From Ferruginivarius sediminum (lineage in GTDB: Bacteria > Pseudomonadota > Alphaproteobacteria > Kiloniellales > Rhodovibrionaceae): DNA of 64,000 nucleotides. The notes below the pieces were generated by a model. That model saw only the letters and a list, made by a program, of their open reading frames with translations, ran no database searches and was not told the origin of the DNA. The first letter of the stretch is position 1. Each line of letters opens with the position of its first letter. This document shows, piece after piece, positions 9,963-19,321 of the stretch. The stretch is from assembly GCF_003344765.1 (NCBI RefSeq), contig NZ_QPMH01000007.1:62001-126000 (forward strand), written 5' to 3'. A program made the position numbers and the translations under genes.

Positions 9963-10299
9963 TCACCGACCTTCCGGCCGCATCGTCGACAAACTTCCTG
10001 CGATCCCAACAGTGGTCCGCCCAAAAATAAGGCGCCTTCATTCCCGCACGTCCCCCGTAATACGCTTTCGCGCACGGATTTTGATGGCCGCCGCGCACAT
10101 CAATGGAGGTAACCCCCCGGCCGGTGCGGCGTCTTTGTCCTGGATCAATAGAAGGAAGCGGCGATGGTAGGGATCCCCAGCCCTCCTCCAACGCTACCGG
10201 CGGCCTATATCGTCGGCCATGCGACCAGCTTACTGATCTGCACAAACGGCAGTGAGGCCGTCCGAGCGCGGCAAGGCATGAATTGAATAGATGCCCTGA
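9963..10299. other. Gene-free convergent gap
   Basis: These 337 bases separate two converging genes. I see no convincing coding frame, RNA gene or strong terminator. There is a 10-base palindrome AAGGCGCCTT at about 10030-10039 and a loose inverted pair TTGAT/ATCAA at 10081-10103 with a 13-base spacer. Confidence 0.6.
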
Positions 10300-13182
10300 C
10301 TATCCTCCCGCCACCGGCACCACCCTGGCGCCGGGAACTGCCGAGGTGATGCAATCCACGACGAAGGGATGGCAGGTGAACATCAGCACCTGATGATCCG
10401 CGCCATAGGTTCCAAGTTCCCGGGCGACGGCGGCCATGCGGTCCGGGTCGAAGTTCACCAGGATCTCGTCCATTACCAGGGGGAGCGAGGTTCCCCGTCG
10501 GCCGAACTCGTCCACCAGGCCCAGGCGCACGGCGAGATAAAGCTGTTCGCGCGTGCCCCGGCTAAGGTCGATCGGCGACACGCGCTGCTCGCGACCGTCG
10601 ATGACATAAAAGCCCTCGCCGGATTCGTCCTGAACGATGCGCCGATAGCGTCCGCCGGTCACCCGGTCCAGGATCTCACCGGCCCGCGCGAAAACGGCGG
10701 GCTGACGCTCGCGCTCGTAAGCGGCCAGGGTTTCCTCGATCAACTCCCGCCCGGCGGTATAGACCTGCCAGTCGCGATAGACGTCTGCTACCTCGGCGGT
10801 CAGAGCGTTCCTGCGCGTTTCCAATTCGGCGACACGGTCCGACGTCTCGACGGCCTTGCGCTCGTTACTAGCCAATTCATGCTGGCGAAGGGCGTTGTCG
10901 CGGCGCTTTTCCTCCGTATGCAGGCGCTCTTCGATGTCCTCACACTCGCGCTCCCAGGAATCCGCCTCACCGCTCGCGAGGGTCTGGCGTAAACTGGCGA
11001 TGCGCTCGGCATCATTCCCGCCTGCGCGCGATAGCGTCGCCTCGACGGACGTGACCGTCTGATACAGCTCCATCTCGCGTTGGATTGATTTCGCCTCACG
11101 GCCGAACGCGAGAACGAGATCCTCGCCATGCTGCCCCCGATCGACGCCGCGCGCTTCGAGAACGTGCCGAGCCTCCCGCTCCCACCCATCGATATCCTGG
11201 CAAACGCGCTCGCGCTTTCCCGCCAGATCCTGTTTCATCGCCAGCGTCTTCCGCGCCGCCTCGACCTGACCGGCGAAATCAAGGATACCCTGCGCGCTCA
11301 GATGCTCCGGAAAGCCGTTCCCAGCCTTCCACTGGCGCCACGCTTCAAGCTTTTCCGAAAACGCCGTATTCGCCTTCTCCTTGTCCTCGTGCGCAGCCGT
11401 CAAATCCGCGTCGCGCCGTTCAAGTGCCTGCACCGCGTCGCGGAGTTCGCGCACCTTTGTGTCGTAACGCCCCCGGCGGTCGAGGTCTTGCCTCACCTGC
11501 CCCAAGGCCTGCACAAGTTCTGCTTCGCCGGGCGACGGTGAGAGAAACAGCCCGCCGGCCGCTTCGCCGATCTCGCTTGCAAGGCGCTCGACTTCCGACT
11601 CCGCCTCGCGCGCGGCGTCCCGCGCTTCTTTTTCGTCCCGTTTGGCCTCGGAGATAGCGTCCGCCACCCGTCGGCGCTGGTTGCGGGCGTAAAGGGCGAT
11701 GAGGGCGGCGGCGAGAAGCGCCGCGCCGGCCGTCGCGGCACCGGCAATTTCGCCAACCATGACCGCCAGTCCGGCCCCAAGGGCGAGGCCCAGGACAGCA
11801 ACCCCGAGGGCCAGCGCCACTCCACCGCGCCCCGGCAACTGCCGACGCAAGTCGGCGACACGCTTCGACCTCTCGGCGGCAAGGCTCTTGGCATGGCTGA
11901 CGGCTTCGCGCCCCCGTTCCAACTCGCCCACCTTGACCCGGAGTTGTTCGAGCGCCGATTGGCGCTTGAGCAAGGTTTCCGCGTCATCCGGTGCAGTGCC
12001 CAGCGCCTCCAGATCGCGCTCCAGCCGATCCTTTGCTTCCCCGGCCGATATTTGGTGCCGCTTCGCTTCGTCCAGCTTGTCGGCGGCCCGCTGTGCCGCT
12101 GTTTCGCATTCATTTATCGCAGTTTCCCAGGCACGAACCTCTTCCCGCGTGGGGATTGCCATGCGGAAATCGGCGACGCGCGCCTCCGTCCACCCCTCCC
12201 CCAGGTTCTCCAGCGCCGCGTTCAATTCGCTCGCGGCCTGCTTCAGGTCGCCGTCGAGACCGCCGGCACGCTCAAGCCGCTCACGCTGCAGTTCCGCGGT
12301 CCGCTGCAGCTCTTCAGCCCGCTGTGAAAGCGCCTGCAGAGCCGCGTCCGGTTCGATACGGGCGAAGCGGTCCGGCTTTTCCGTGGAAGTGGCCTCAAGC
12401 TCGTCCAGGGCGCGCTCCCGTTCGCACCATTCGGGCCAGAGCCGTAGCAACGCTTCCAGCTCGCCCTTTCGCGTCCGCAAGCCGTCGATTTCCTTCCGGA
12501 TACGCTCGACCTCCTCCGCAGCCTCGCGTTCCGCCTCCACCTTTTCCGGGTATGCCTTCGCGGCCGCCTTGGCCTCGCCCAGTTCCTTGTCGATGTTCGC
12601 GATCTCGGACAGCAGGTGGGCGGCGCGGTTTTTGCGGGCTTTTGCAGAAGAACTATAAAGTCCATTCGCCAGCTGTTTCAGTTCGTTCGCCCCCTGTCGC
12701 GCCGAGCGGCCAGCACCGGCAATCGCGCCCGAGAAGATGCGGTCGCGAACGCTCTCCTCCGTCAGGGTGTCGAGTTCCTGCAACTCGTAGAGGCTGAAGC
12801 CGAAGACATTGCGGAACAGCGCGGCGTCCGCGCCGCCCAGAAGCTGCGTCAGGTCGCCTTCCGGCACCGTCGCGCCATTGTCGTCGGTAATGCGCGCCGC
12901 ATGGCGTCCGCCGGCGCGGCGCGCGATCGTGTAGCCGTGCCCTGCGTTTTCTACAAATAACCGCCCGCCCGGCGTGCCACCGTGAACCGGCTCGTAAAGC
13001 GGCGTGGTCTTGCGCGAGCGCTTGTCCGGAAATCCGAAAAGGACGCCACGGATGAAGGCCAGGAGCGTGCTTTTCCCGGCTTCGTTCGGACCGTGAACCA
13101 CGGTCACGCCAGGACCGAGGTCGTCCACACGCTTGTCGTGGAACAAGCCGAAGCCATCGATGTGCCAGCCCCGAAGGATCAT
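10300..13182 (-). CDS. YhaN-like SMC/SbcC-family coiled-coil ATPase with membrane hairpin
   Basis: A 960-residue RecF/SMC-type ATPase. Walker A (GPNEAGKST) is at about 31-39, and the C-terminal part holds the ABC signature region (SRGTREQLYLAVRLGL) and Walker B (LPLVMDEILVNFD) before a final HPFVVD stretch. Between them are long charged coiled coils, split at about residues 450-497 by two adjacent hydrophobic segments. That membrane hairpin is also reported for YhaN of Bacillus. The partner is the metallophosphoesterase encoded just upstream, with an ATGA overlap, giving an SbcCD/Rad50-Mre11-like pair probably acting on DNA ends. Start chosen from the overlap. Confidence 0.85.
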   Translation of the reverse strand: MILRGWHIDGFGLFHDKRVDDLGPGVTVVHGPNEAGKSTLLAFIRGVLFGFPDKRSRKTTPLYEPVHGGTPGGRLFVENAGHGYTIARRAGGRHAARITDDNGATVPEGDLTQLLGGADAALFRNVFGFSLYELQELDTLTEESVRDRIFSGAIAGAGRSARQGANELKQLANGLYSSSAKARKNRAAHLLSEIANIDKELGEAKAAAKAYPEKVEAEREAAEEVERIRKEIDGLRTRKGELEALLRLWPEWCERERALDELEATSTEKPDRFARIEPDAALQALSQRAEELQRTAELQRERLERAGGLDGDLKQAASELNAALENLGEGWTEARVADFRMAIPTREEVRAWETAINECETAAQRAADKLDEAKRHQISAGEAKDRLERDLEALGTAPDDAETLLKRQSALEQLRVKVGELERGREAVSHAKSLAAERSKRVADLRRQLPGRGGVALALGVAVLGLALGAGLAVMVGEIAGAATAGAALLAAALIALYARNQRRRVADAISEAKRDEKEARDAAREAESEVERLASEIGEAAGGLFLSPSPGEAELVQALGQVRQDLDRRGRYDTKVRELRDAVQALERRDADLTAAHEDKEKANTAFSEKLEAWRQWKAGNGFPEHLSAQGILDFAGQVEAARKTLAMKQDLAGKRERVCQDIDGWEREARHVLEARGVDRGQHGEDLVLAFGREAKSIQREMELYQTVTSVEATLSRAGGNDAERIASLRQTLASGEADSWERECEDIEERLHTEEKRRDNALRQHELASNERKAVETSDRVAELETRRNALTAEVADVYRDWQVYTAGRELIEETLAAYERERQPAVFARAGEILDRVTGGRYRRIVQDESGEGFYVIDGREQRVSPIDLSRGTREQLYLAVRLGLVDEFGRRGTSLPLVMDEILVNFDPDRMAAVARELGTYGADHQVLMFTCHPFVVDCITSAVPGARVVPVAGG

Positions 13183-14453
13183 CCGGCCTCTCCGGACTCG
13201 ACCCGGTCCAGGGCTTCGTCGACGGCGCGGCTCAGGATCTCCCGCGCGTCCTGTTCGTCCACCTCGCCCAGTAAGCCGCGCAATCGGCGGTCGCCCGGCC
13301 GGCAATGCCGGGCGATAAAGGCCTCAAGCGCATCGCTGTCCGCAAGCAGGGCGTCCGCCCGCATCAGCAGCTCGGCGGAAAAGTCGCCGCGCTGGCGGAT
13401 CGCCTCCTTGTCGATGGGCGGCGCCGTGCGGTCGATCAGGCGGTCCCACCATACGCCATCACCGCCGCCGCCAGCCTCGCGCAGCTCGCGCAGCAGATCG
13501 GGCAGCGCCTCTTGCGCGCGCCGCAGTTCCAGATGCACCGGCCCGCGTCCTTCCAGCTTCGCACGCAAGATCATCTGCCTCCCTTCCGAGGTGTCCGCTA
13601 CCTCCGCGCCAAGCTCTTGCAAGGCATCGTGCAGCCCGGCCATGTCACTGACGCCGCCGATATCGAGCGCCCGCGTCTCGAAGCGGAAAACGTCGAGCGG
13701 CCGGAATTTCAAATCGCGGACCTTACCCTCCTCCACCTCCACGACGACGGCACCCTTCGGGCCCGTCTCGCTGGGCTTTGGACTGCGGCCTTGCAGTGCG
13801 CCGGCATAGACGGCCCAGGGCGAGCCTTCCGAGATGGCGCTGTACTGATGGATATGGCCGAGCGCCCAGTAGTCGATGGCCGCCGCGCGGAGGTCGTCCA
13901 GGCTGCACGGGCTATAGGCGGCGTGCTCGGCGTTGTTGCCGACGTTGCAATGAAGCAGTCCCAGCGAGAAGCCGTCTGGTGTCTCAGTGGGAAAGAGCCG
14001 GGCCAGGTTGTCCGTCGTCTCGCGCCGGGCATAGCTGATCCCGTAGATTGTCGCGATCCGGCGGCCATCGCGGATGACCGGCTCGCCGCGCACCTCGTCC
14101 GTGGGGAAGACGGTCACGGCCTCGGGCCACTCGGCAATGGCCGACCAGCCCTCTTCCACCGGGTCGTGGTTGCCGTGAACCATGAAAATCCGCACGCCGG
14201 CCTCGCTCAGGCGCCGCAGGCCGTCGCGGAACCGGAGCTGCGCGCGAAGCCCGCGCTCCGGCCCGTCGTAGATGTCGCCCGCCAGGACGAGAAACGCCGC
14301 CTCAACCCTCAGCGTCTCCTCGACCAGATTGTCCCAGGCGCGCAGCGAGGCGTCGCGCAGCCGCGCGGGAACCTCGTCGCCGAGTCGCGAAAGGCCGTCG
14401 AATGGTGTGTCGAGGTGCAAATCCGCAGCGTGGACAAACGTGAAGCGCGCCAT
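13179..14453 (-). CDS. YhaO/SbcD-like DNA repair metallophosphoesterase
   Basis: A 424-residue calcineurin-type phosphoesterase. Metal-binding motifs appear in order: HAADLHLD near residue 8, LAGDIYDG, MVHGNHDP, HCNVG and GHIHQY. These are the Mre11/SbcD nuclease motifs, so a manganese-dependent nuclease working with the adjacent ATPase is expected. The C-terminal 150 residues are helical and may bind the coiled-coil base of the ATPase. An AAGG-type ribosome site (AAGGTAAGGG) precedes the ATG, and its stop overlaps the ATPase start. The pair resembles yhaO-yhaN. Confidence 0.87.
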   Translation of the reverse strand: MARFTFVHAADLHLDTPFDGLSRLGDEVPARLRDASLRAWDNLVEETLRVEAAFLVLAGDIYDGPERGLRAQLRFRDGLRRLSEAGVRIFMVHGNHDPVEEGWSAIAEWPEAVTVFPTDEVRGEPVIRDGRRIATIYGISYARRETTDNLARLFPTETPDGFSLGLLHCNVGNNAEHAAYSPCSLDDLRAAAIDYWALGHIHQYSAISEGSPWAVYAGALQGRSPKPSETGPKGAVVVEVEEGKVRDLKFRPLDVFRFETRALDIGGVSDMAGLHDALQELGAEVADTSEGRQMILRAKLEGRGPVHLELRRAQEALPDLLRELREAGGGGDGVWWDRLIDRTAPPIDKEAIRQRGDFSAELLMRADALLADSDALEAFIARHCRPGDRRLRGLLGEVDEQDAREILSRAVDEALDRVESGEAG

Positions 14454-14529
14454 ACCCTTACCTTGCGATATTCGCGCCCGATATTAGCAGCCTTGCAGCC
14501 CGGCGCCAGAGGCCGGCGCGACATTTCAC

Positions 14530-15327
14530 TCAGGATGCAGGCGGCACCCGGACGGCCTTATAGGCATGCCACGTCGCATGGCCAAGCAGCGGGAATATGA
14601 CGATCAGCCCCAGCAGGCCCGTCGCCACGCCGAGCACGAACAGCGCAAGCACGATAGCCCCCCATGCCAGCATGACCGGAAGATTGTTCCAGACGAGCGC
14701 CATGCTCATCCCCATCGCGGTAAAGGCGTCCAGACGCTCGTTCAGCAGCATTGGCAGCGAGAAGGCGCTGATGGCGAACGCGAAGGCGGCGAAAAGGCCC
14801 CCGACCAAGGTGCCGACAGCCAGCAGCGACAAGCCGGTCCCCGTCGAGAAAAGTATGCCGGCGACGTGGTCGAGCCCCGGAAACGGCCGCAGGCCGAAAA
14901 ACAGCGCGTAGAGCAGCACCGCCGCGCGCATCCACAACAGCATCAGCAGGCAGAGCAGGACGCCGATGAACATGATCTGACCGCCCGAACGCGCTTTCAC
15001 CATCACCATGCCGGTGAAACTGACCGGCTCGCCCTCGGCGATGAGGCGGCTCTTTTCGTAGAGGCCGACGGCGATGACCGGGCCCACGACCATGAAACCC
15101 GCAAGCGCCGGGAACAGGACGTAGTCGAGGGCCAGCGCCATCATGCAACCCACGACGCCGAGCGATACGAGGAAGACCCCCAAGCCGTAAAGCAGGCTCG
15201 GCCCCGGACTCACCTTCAGGTCGGCCCAGCCCGCGCGCAGCCAGTCGAGAGCCGCCGTGCGTTCCAAATGGCGGTCCAGGTCGCGCTGTCGCGGAAGCGG
15301 CGGGACTGTCTTCGGGATGGTGTTCAT
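14530..15327 (-). CDS. DUF2189-type polytopic membrane protein
   Basis: A 265-residue protein with about six hydrophobic helices, beginning with a cytoplasmic segment (RDLDRHLERTAALDWLRAGWADL) typical of DUF2189 proteins. These are often found near cytochrome oxidase or denitrification genes, and their role is not known to me. The start chosen has AAGAGG nine bases upstream; another in-frame ATG at 15363 is possible. It is the last gene downstream of ccoNOQP, after a 64-residue protein, and is probably co-transcribed with them. Confidence 0.7.
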   Translation of the reverse strand: MNTIPKTVPPLPRQRDLDRHLERTAALDWLRAGWADLKVSPGPSLLYGLGVFLVSLGVVGCMMALALDYVLFPALAGFMVVGPVIAVGLYEKSRLIAEGEPVSFTGMVMVKARSGGQIMFIGVLLCLLMLLWMRAAVLLYALFFGLRPFPGLDHVAGILFSTGTGLSLLAVGTLVGGLFAAFAFAISAFSLPMLLNERLDAFTAMGMSMALVWNNLPVMLAWGAIVLALFVLGVATGLLGLIVIFPLLGHATWHAYKAVRVPPAS

Positions 15328-15367
15328 CGCTAACCTCTTCGCGACTTTTTCAGCGTCCGGCATACCC

Positions 15368-15562
15368 TCAGCAACCCGGCTTCGCGGCGCGGAAGTCCTT
15401 CGACCCCGCTTCGCCGGGCTGCTTGCGATGGGGCACACAGTCCGGCTGGGACGTCACCGCGACGTAGACCAGGTGCACATTCGCGAGGATGACGAGCGCG
15501 ACGCCCGCAAGAAGCAGGATGCCCAGAACGCGGCGGATCCATTGCCTTTGGATATCGGCCAT
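15368..15562 (-). CDS. Small single-pass membrane protein after ccoP
   Basis: A 64-residue protein with one clear transmembrane segment (VLGILLLAGVALVILANVHL) after a short basic N-terminus and a polar cysteine-containing tail. The start has a good ribosome site (GGGAGGAC). It lies 23 bases beyond the ccoP stop and just before the DUF2189 gene, so it is likely part of the oxidase operon. It might be an assembly or accessory subunit of the cbb3 oxidase; I do not recognise a named family. Confidence 0.65.
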   Translation of the reverse strand: MADIQRQWIRRVLGILLLAGVALVILANVHLVYVAVTSQPDCVPHRKQPGEAGSKDFRAAKPGC

Positions 15563-15585
15563 GGGCTGTCCTCCCGCTCACCGCG

Positions 15586-16467
15586 TCACTCTCCGCCAAC
15601 GCCGAGGTCGCGGAGATAGAGGGCGAGGATCTTGCGGTCGACGGCCGAAAGACGCTCCTCCCACTGCGGCATCTGTCCCTGTCGGCCGCTGAAGACGGTT
15701 TCGAAAACAGTCTGCCTGTCACCGCCGTAAATCCACGCCTCGTCGGTCAGGTCCGGCGCGCCCATGGCGGTGCTGCCCGTTCCCTTCTCGCCGTGGCAGG
15801 CCGCGCAGTTCGCGGCGAAGATCTCCTTGCCTTCCGCCACGGCTGTCGCCTCGTCGCCGCTATCGGGGACCGCGCCGGAGAGCGAGCGGACGTAGGTTGC
15901 GACCTCGCGGATCGCCTTCCGGTCCAGCATCCGGTTGCGGCCGAAGGCGGGCATCTGGCTGGACCTGGTCTCGCCATGGGCGGCGTTGATCCCGACACGG
16001 ATCGTTTCCATCACCGTCTCCGGCTCTCCGCCCCACAGCCAGGTCCGGTCCGTGAGATCGGGGTATCCCTGCCCGCCCCTGGCATCGCTGCCGTGGCAAA
16101 CCGCGCAGTTGTCTTCGAAAAGCGGTCTTCCCGCCTCGCGGACGATACGCATCAGCGAGGCGTCGGCCTGTATTGCCTCTGCGTCCATGGTCTCGATTTG
16201 CGCGCTCCAGCTTGCCCGGTCGCGCGCCGCGTTTTTAAGATCGGCGTCAACCCGGCTTTGCTGATCGATCCCCAGCAGACCTTCGGTATATGTCGCGCCC
16301 AGGGGCCAGGCCGGCATCAAGATCCAGTAGATGACCGAGAAAACCACCGTCGCGGCCAGGAACAGCCACACCGGGCGCGGCACTGGTGTGTTCAGCTCCT
16401 TGATGCCGTTCCATTCGTGCCCAGTCGTCAGGTGCCCGGTGTGTGGATCGCGTTCGCCTACCGCCAT
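15586..16467 (-). CDS. ccoP: Cbb3 cytochrome oxidase diheme subunit CcoP
   Basis: A 293-residue subunit with an N-terminal cytoplasmic stretch, one membrane anchor at about 33-51 (WLFLAATVVFSVIYWIL) and two periplasmic cytochrome c domains. Haem-binding CXXCH motifs are CAVCH at 121-125 and CAACH at 221-225, with methionine ligands probably in QMPAFG and QMPQWE. CcoP passes electrons from soluble cytochrome c to CcoO and CcoN. It overlaps ccoQ by ten bases. Confidence 0.96.
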   Translation of the reverse strand: MAVGERDPHTGHLTTGHEWNGIKELNTPVPRPVWLFLAATVVFSVIYWILMPAWPLGATYTEGLLGIDQQSRVDADLKNAARDRASWSAQIETMDAEAIQADASLMRIVREAGRPLFEDNCAVCHGSDARGGQGYPDLTDRTWLWGGEPETVMETIRVGINAAHGETRSSQMPAFGRNRMLDRKAIREVATYVRSLSGAVPDSGDEATAVAEGKEIFAANCAACHGEKGTGSTAMGAPDLTDEAWIYGGDRQTVFETVFSGRQGQMPQWEERLSAVDRKILALYLRDLGVGGE

Positions 16468-16628
16468 GGCCCGGCCTCGTCGTCAAGAATGCTGTGCGCG
16501 GCCCGCTCGAACCGGCTCCTATTCGAAGGCCGGAAGGCGTAGACAAGGACCGCCACCGAAAACGCGATCAGGTAGAACAGCCCGAAGGACTTCGCGAAGG
16601 CGACCAGCATGCCGTGGTCGATTTCCAT
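16458..16628 (-). CDS. ccoQ: Cbb3 oxidase small subunit CcoQ
   Basis: A 56-residue protein read directly between ccoO and ccoP. It starts MEIDHG, has one hydrophobic helix (FGLFYLIAFSVAVLVYAF), then a basic segment and an acidic tail ending GPWR. This is the usual CcoQ/FixQ layout, and the protein helps stabilise the cbb3 complex. It begins five bases after ccoO and its stop lies inside the ccoP start region. Confidence 0.88.
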   Translation of the reverse strand: MEIDHGMLVAFAKSFGLFYLIAFSVAVLVYAFRPSNRSRFERAAHSILDDEAGPWR

Positions 16629-16633
16629 GACCC

Positions 16634-17365
16634 CTATTCCTCCGCCTCTGTCTTGCGCTCGTACGCGGCATCGGTCAGCCGGCCCAGGATCTGCAGATAG
16701 GCGACAAGGGCGTCCATCTCCGTCAGCCGGTCCGACTCACCATCGAAGGCGCGGATGTTCGTGCCCTCGCCGTAGCGTTCGGCGACGCCGGGCGCCCGCT
16801 TGCTTCCAGGCGCCGCCTGTCCATAGGCGTCGTTCTCGGCATTGACGATCATCGCGTCGGTATAGGGCACGCCAACCCGGCGCATCGCTTTCAGGTGCAG
16901 ACCAAGGTCATCGCTATCGAGTTCGGTCCGGCTCAGCCAGCGGTAGGCCGGCATCACTGACTGCGGCACGACATCGCGCGGATCGTTGAGGTGGGCGACG
17001 TGCCAGTCGTCGGAGTACTTGCCGCCGACCCGCGCAAGGTCCGGGCCCGTCCGCTTGGAGCCCCAAAGCATCGGATGGTCGTATTGGGATTCCACCGCCA
17101 GAGAATACGGACCGTAACGCTCCACCTCGTCGCGCAGCGCGCGGATCATCTGCGAATGGCAGGCGTAGCAGCCCTCGCGGATGTAGATGTTACGCCCCGC
17201 CAGCTCCAGGGGCGTGTAGACCCGCATGTCGGGCGCCTCCTCCACCGTCTCGTCGATGGTGAAGAGCGGCGCGATCTCGACGATGCCACCAATGCTCGCG
17301 GCCACGATGACGGCCAGCACGAAGCCGATCGTGTTGCGCTCAAGCCTGTAATGGAAACCGAACAT
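16634..17365 (-). CDS. ccoO: Cbb3 cytochrome oxidase monohaem subunit CcoO
   Basis: A 243-residue membrane-anchored cytochrome c. An N-terminal helix (TIGFVLAVIVAASIGGIVEI) is followed by a periplasmic domain with the haem motif CYACH at 66-70 in the context YIREGCYACHSQMIR. A distal VMPAYRWL segment may supply the methionine ligand. It transfers electrons from CcoP to the catalytic subunit CcoN. It starts six bases after the ccoN stop. Length is normal for CcoO. Confidence 0.96.
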   Translation of the reverse strand: MFGFHYRLERNTIGFVLAVIVAASIGGIVEIAPLFTIDETVEEAPDMRVYTPLELAGRNIYIREGCYACHSQMIRALRDEVERYGPYSLAVESQYDHPMLWGSKRTGPDLARVGGKYSDDWHVAHLNDPRDVVPQSVMPAYRWLSRTELDSDDLGLHLKAMRRVGVPYTDAMIVNAENDAYGQAAPGSKRAPGVAERYGEGTNIRAFDGESDRLTEMDALVAYLQILGRLTDAAYERKTEAEE

Positions 17366-17371
17366 CCGCGC

Positions 17372-19030
17372 TCACTCCCCGGCCTGTAACGAACCGGCCG
17401 CGGCGGGCGCGGCAACGGGGGTATCGCCGGCAGCCTCCGTCTGTTCTCCAGCGGCAAGGCGCGCCGTCTTCCAGACGTTGTAGAGTGCGACCACCGCCCC
17501 ACTCAGGAAGAACAGTCCACCCACCGCACGGGCGATGTAGTAGGGATGCATGGCGACCAGGGAATCGATGAAGGAGTAGGTCAGCGTGCCGCTTTCATTG
17601 TAGGTGCGCCACATCAGGCCCTGGATGATACCGGAATTCCACATGGCGAAGACGTAGATGACGGTTCCCGCCAGCGCCAACCAGAAGTGCACCTCCACCA
17701 GCCGCGCCGAATACATCTCGCGGCACCGCCACAGCCTTGGCACGACGGCGTAGATCGACCCGAAAGTGATGAACGCCACCCAGCCAAGCGCACCGGCATG
17801 CACGTGGCCCACCGTCCAGTCCGTGTAGTGGGACAGCGAATTCACCGGCCGAATGGCCAGGAACGAACCCTCGAAGGTCGACAAGCCGTAGAACACCGCC
17901 GCGACCATCATGAAGCGCAGTGCCGCGTCGTCGCGCACTTTGTGCCAGGCACCGTTCAGCGTCAGCAGCGCGTTCGCCGCCGACGCCCAGGATGGTACCA
18001 GCAGCATCACCGAGAAGGTCATACCGAGCGTCTGGACCCAGTGCGGCAGCGCCGTGTAATGCAGGTGGTGCGAGCCGACCCAGATGTAGAAGAAGGTGAT
18101 GCCCCAGAAGCTGACGATGGACAGCCGGTAGGAGAAGATCGGCCGCCCTGCCCGCTTTGGCAGATAGTAGTAAAGCATGCCGAGGAAACCGGCGGTCAGG
18201 AAGAAAGCGACCGCGTTATGCCCGTACCACCACTGCGTCATCGCGTCCTGGACACCGGCGAACAGCGAATAGCTCTTGGCATGCCCAAGCGACACCGGCA
18301 CGGCCAGATTGTTCACGATGTGAAGAATGGCGACGACCAGGATGAACGCCAGATAGTACCAGTTGGCGACGTAGATGTGCGGTTCCTGGCGCCGCGCCAG
18401 CGTGCGGAGATAGAGCAGGAAATAGGCTGTCCAGACGACCACGAGCCAGATGTCGGCGTACCATTCCGGCTCGGCGTACTCCTTCGACTGCGTCAAGCCC
18501 ATCAGATAGCCGGACACGGCCAGGATACAGAACAGGTTGTAGCCCAGCAGGACGAACCACGGGCTTATCTGGTCCGGCAGTCGCGCCCGGCACGTGCGCT
18601 GCATCACGTGGAAGGACGTCGCGATCAGCGCGTTGCCGCCGAAGCCGAAGATGACGCCGGTCGTGTGCACGGGACGCAATCGCCCGAAGCTGGCCCAGGC
18701 GGCATCGAAGGTCATTTCCGGATAGGCCAGCAGCCAGGCCACCCAGTCACCGACGAACATCCCCACGACGCCCCAGACGATGGCAAGGACGATACCCACC
18801 TTGCTCGGGTCGTCGTAATAGCGGCTCAGGCGATCATCGCCCGGCTCCGTCGCGAACAGGCCGGCGATGACGACGAAGGTTGTGCCAACCGCGCACGCGA
18901 TGACGACAAGCCCGTGGATACCGAGTGGCCCGTCGCCGCCCGCCGCGGTCATCGCCAGCCCCAGAAACCCCAGCAGGACGAGAATACCGATGGCGAGCTC
19001 GCGCTCGCCCCTTGTCAGTCGCGACACCAT
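17372..19030 (-). CDS. ccoN: Cbb3 cytochrome oxidase catalytic subunit CcoN
   Basis: A 552-residue haem-copper oxidase subunit I of the C family with at least twelve hydrophobic helices. It reduces O2 to water with high affinity. Histidine motifs for haems and CuB are visible: RPVHTTGVIFG, WWYGHNAVAFF, GSHHLHYTALP and VGHVHAGALGW. A C-terminal alanine-rich tail is cytoplasmic. It is the first gene of ccoNOQP. A GAGAG element lies upstream of the ATG. No full FNR box was found in the 290 bases before it. Confidence 0.96.
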   Translation of the reverse strand: MVSRLTRGERELAIGILVLLGFLGLAMTAAGGDGPLGIHGLVVIACAVGTTFVVIAGLFATEPGDDRLSRYYDDPSKVGIVLAIVWGVVGMFVGDWVAWLLAYPEMTFDAAWASFGRLRPVHTTGVIFGFGGNALIATSFHVMQRTCRARLPDQISPWFVLLGYNLFCILAVSGYLMGLTQSKEYAEPEWYADIWLVVVWTAYFLLYLRTLARRQEPHIYVANWYYLAFILVVAILHIVNNLAVPVSLGHAKSYSLFAGVQDAMTQWWYGHNAVAFFLTAGFLGMLYYYLPKRAGRPIFSYRLSIVSFWGITFFYIWVGSHHLHYTALPHWVQTLGMTFSVMLLVPSWASAANALLTLNGAWHKVRDDAALRFMMVAAVFYGLSTFEGSFLAIRPVNSLSHYTDWTVGHVHAGALGWVAFITFGSIYAVVPRLWRCREMYSARLVEVHFWLALAGTVIYVFAMWNSGIIQGLMWRTYNESGTLTYSFIDSLVAMHPYYIARAVGGLFFLSGAVVALYNVWKTARLAAGEQTEAAGDTPVAAPAAAGSLQAGE

Positions 19031-19225
19031 ATCGCCGTCACTCTCATCTACCCCCGCGAAGACAATGCCTCGGCACCCGCTATTTTCTTCGCGCTTTCCG
19101 AACCATCCTTAAAATGTCTTTCTCATATATCTTTTGCGATGGCAATCGGACCGAGGACGGCTGGGACATTCTGTCCCGGCGCAGTCGAGTTCAGTGGTAC
19201 GAGGAAGTTTGCCTCGACACGGAAA

Positions 19226-19255
19226 CGTCCCGCCGCCGGATAAGGCGACGGGACG
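19226..19255 (-). terminator. Possible terminator hairpin downstream of hupE
   Basis: CGTCCCG pairs with CGGGACG around a GC-rich inner stem and a GGATAA loop. Reading on the minus strand, the hairpin is followed by TTTCC. It is positioned to end the minus-strand transcript of the nickel permease operon before the ccoN promoter. The T-run is short, so the call is tentative. Confidence 0.4.
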
Positions 19256-19275
19256 AAACGTGCCGGCCGGTCGCG

Positions 19276-19314
19276 GGGAGTCGAGACGGCGCGAAGAGCG
19301 GCGCCACGACTCCC
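19276..19314 (-). terminator. Stem-loop just after the hupE stop
   Basis: GGGAGTCG (19276-19283) pairs with CGACTCCC (19307-19314), with a further GGCGC/GCGCC pairing inside the loop. It begins eight bases beyond the hupE stop. There is no T-run right after it, so it may act with the next hairpin as a 3' end stabiliser or Rho-type end. Confidence 0.4.
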
Positions 19315-19321
19315 GCGTGGG

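Noticed and set aside
10081..10103. TTGAT...ATCAA pair resembling an FNR box
   Set aside because: The spacer is 13 bases instead of 4, and no gene starts nearby in a suitable direction.
17546..19243. Long open frame of 565 codons on the plus strand opposite ccoN
   Set aside because: It is antisense to a certain gene, rich in arginine, glutamine and histidine, with no family features; GC-biased codon use creates such shadows.
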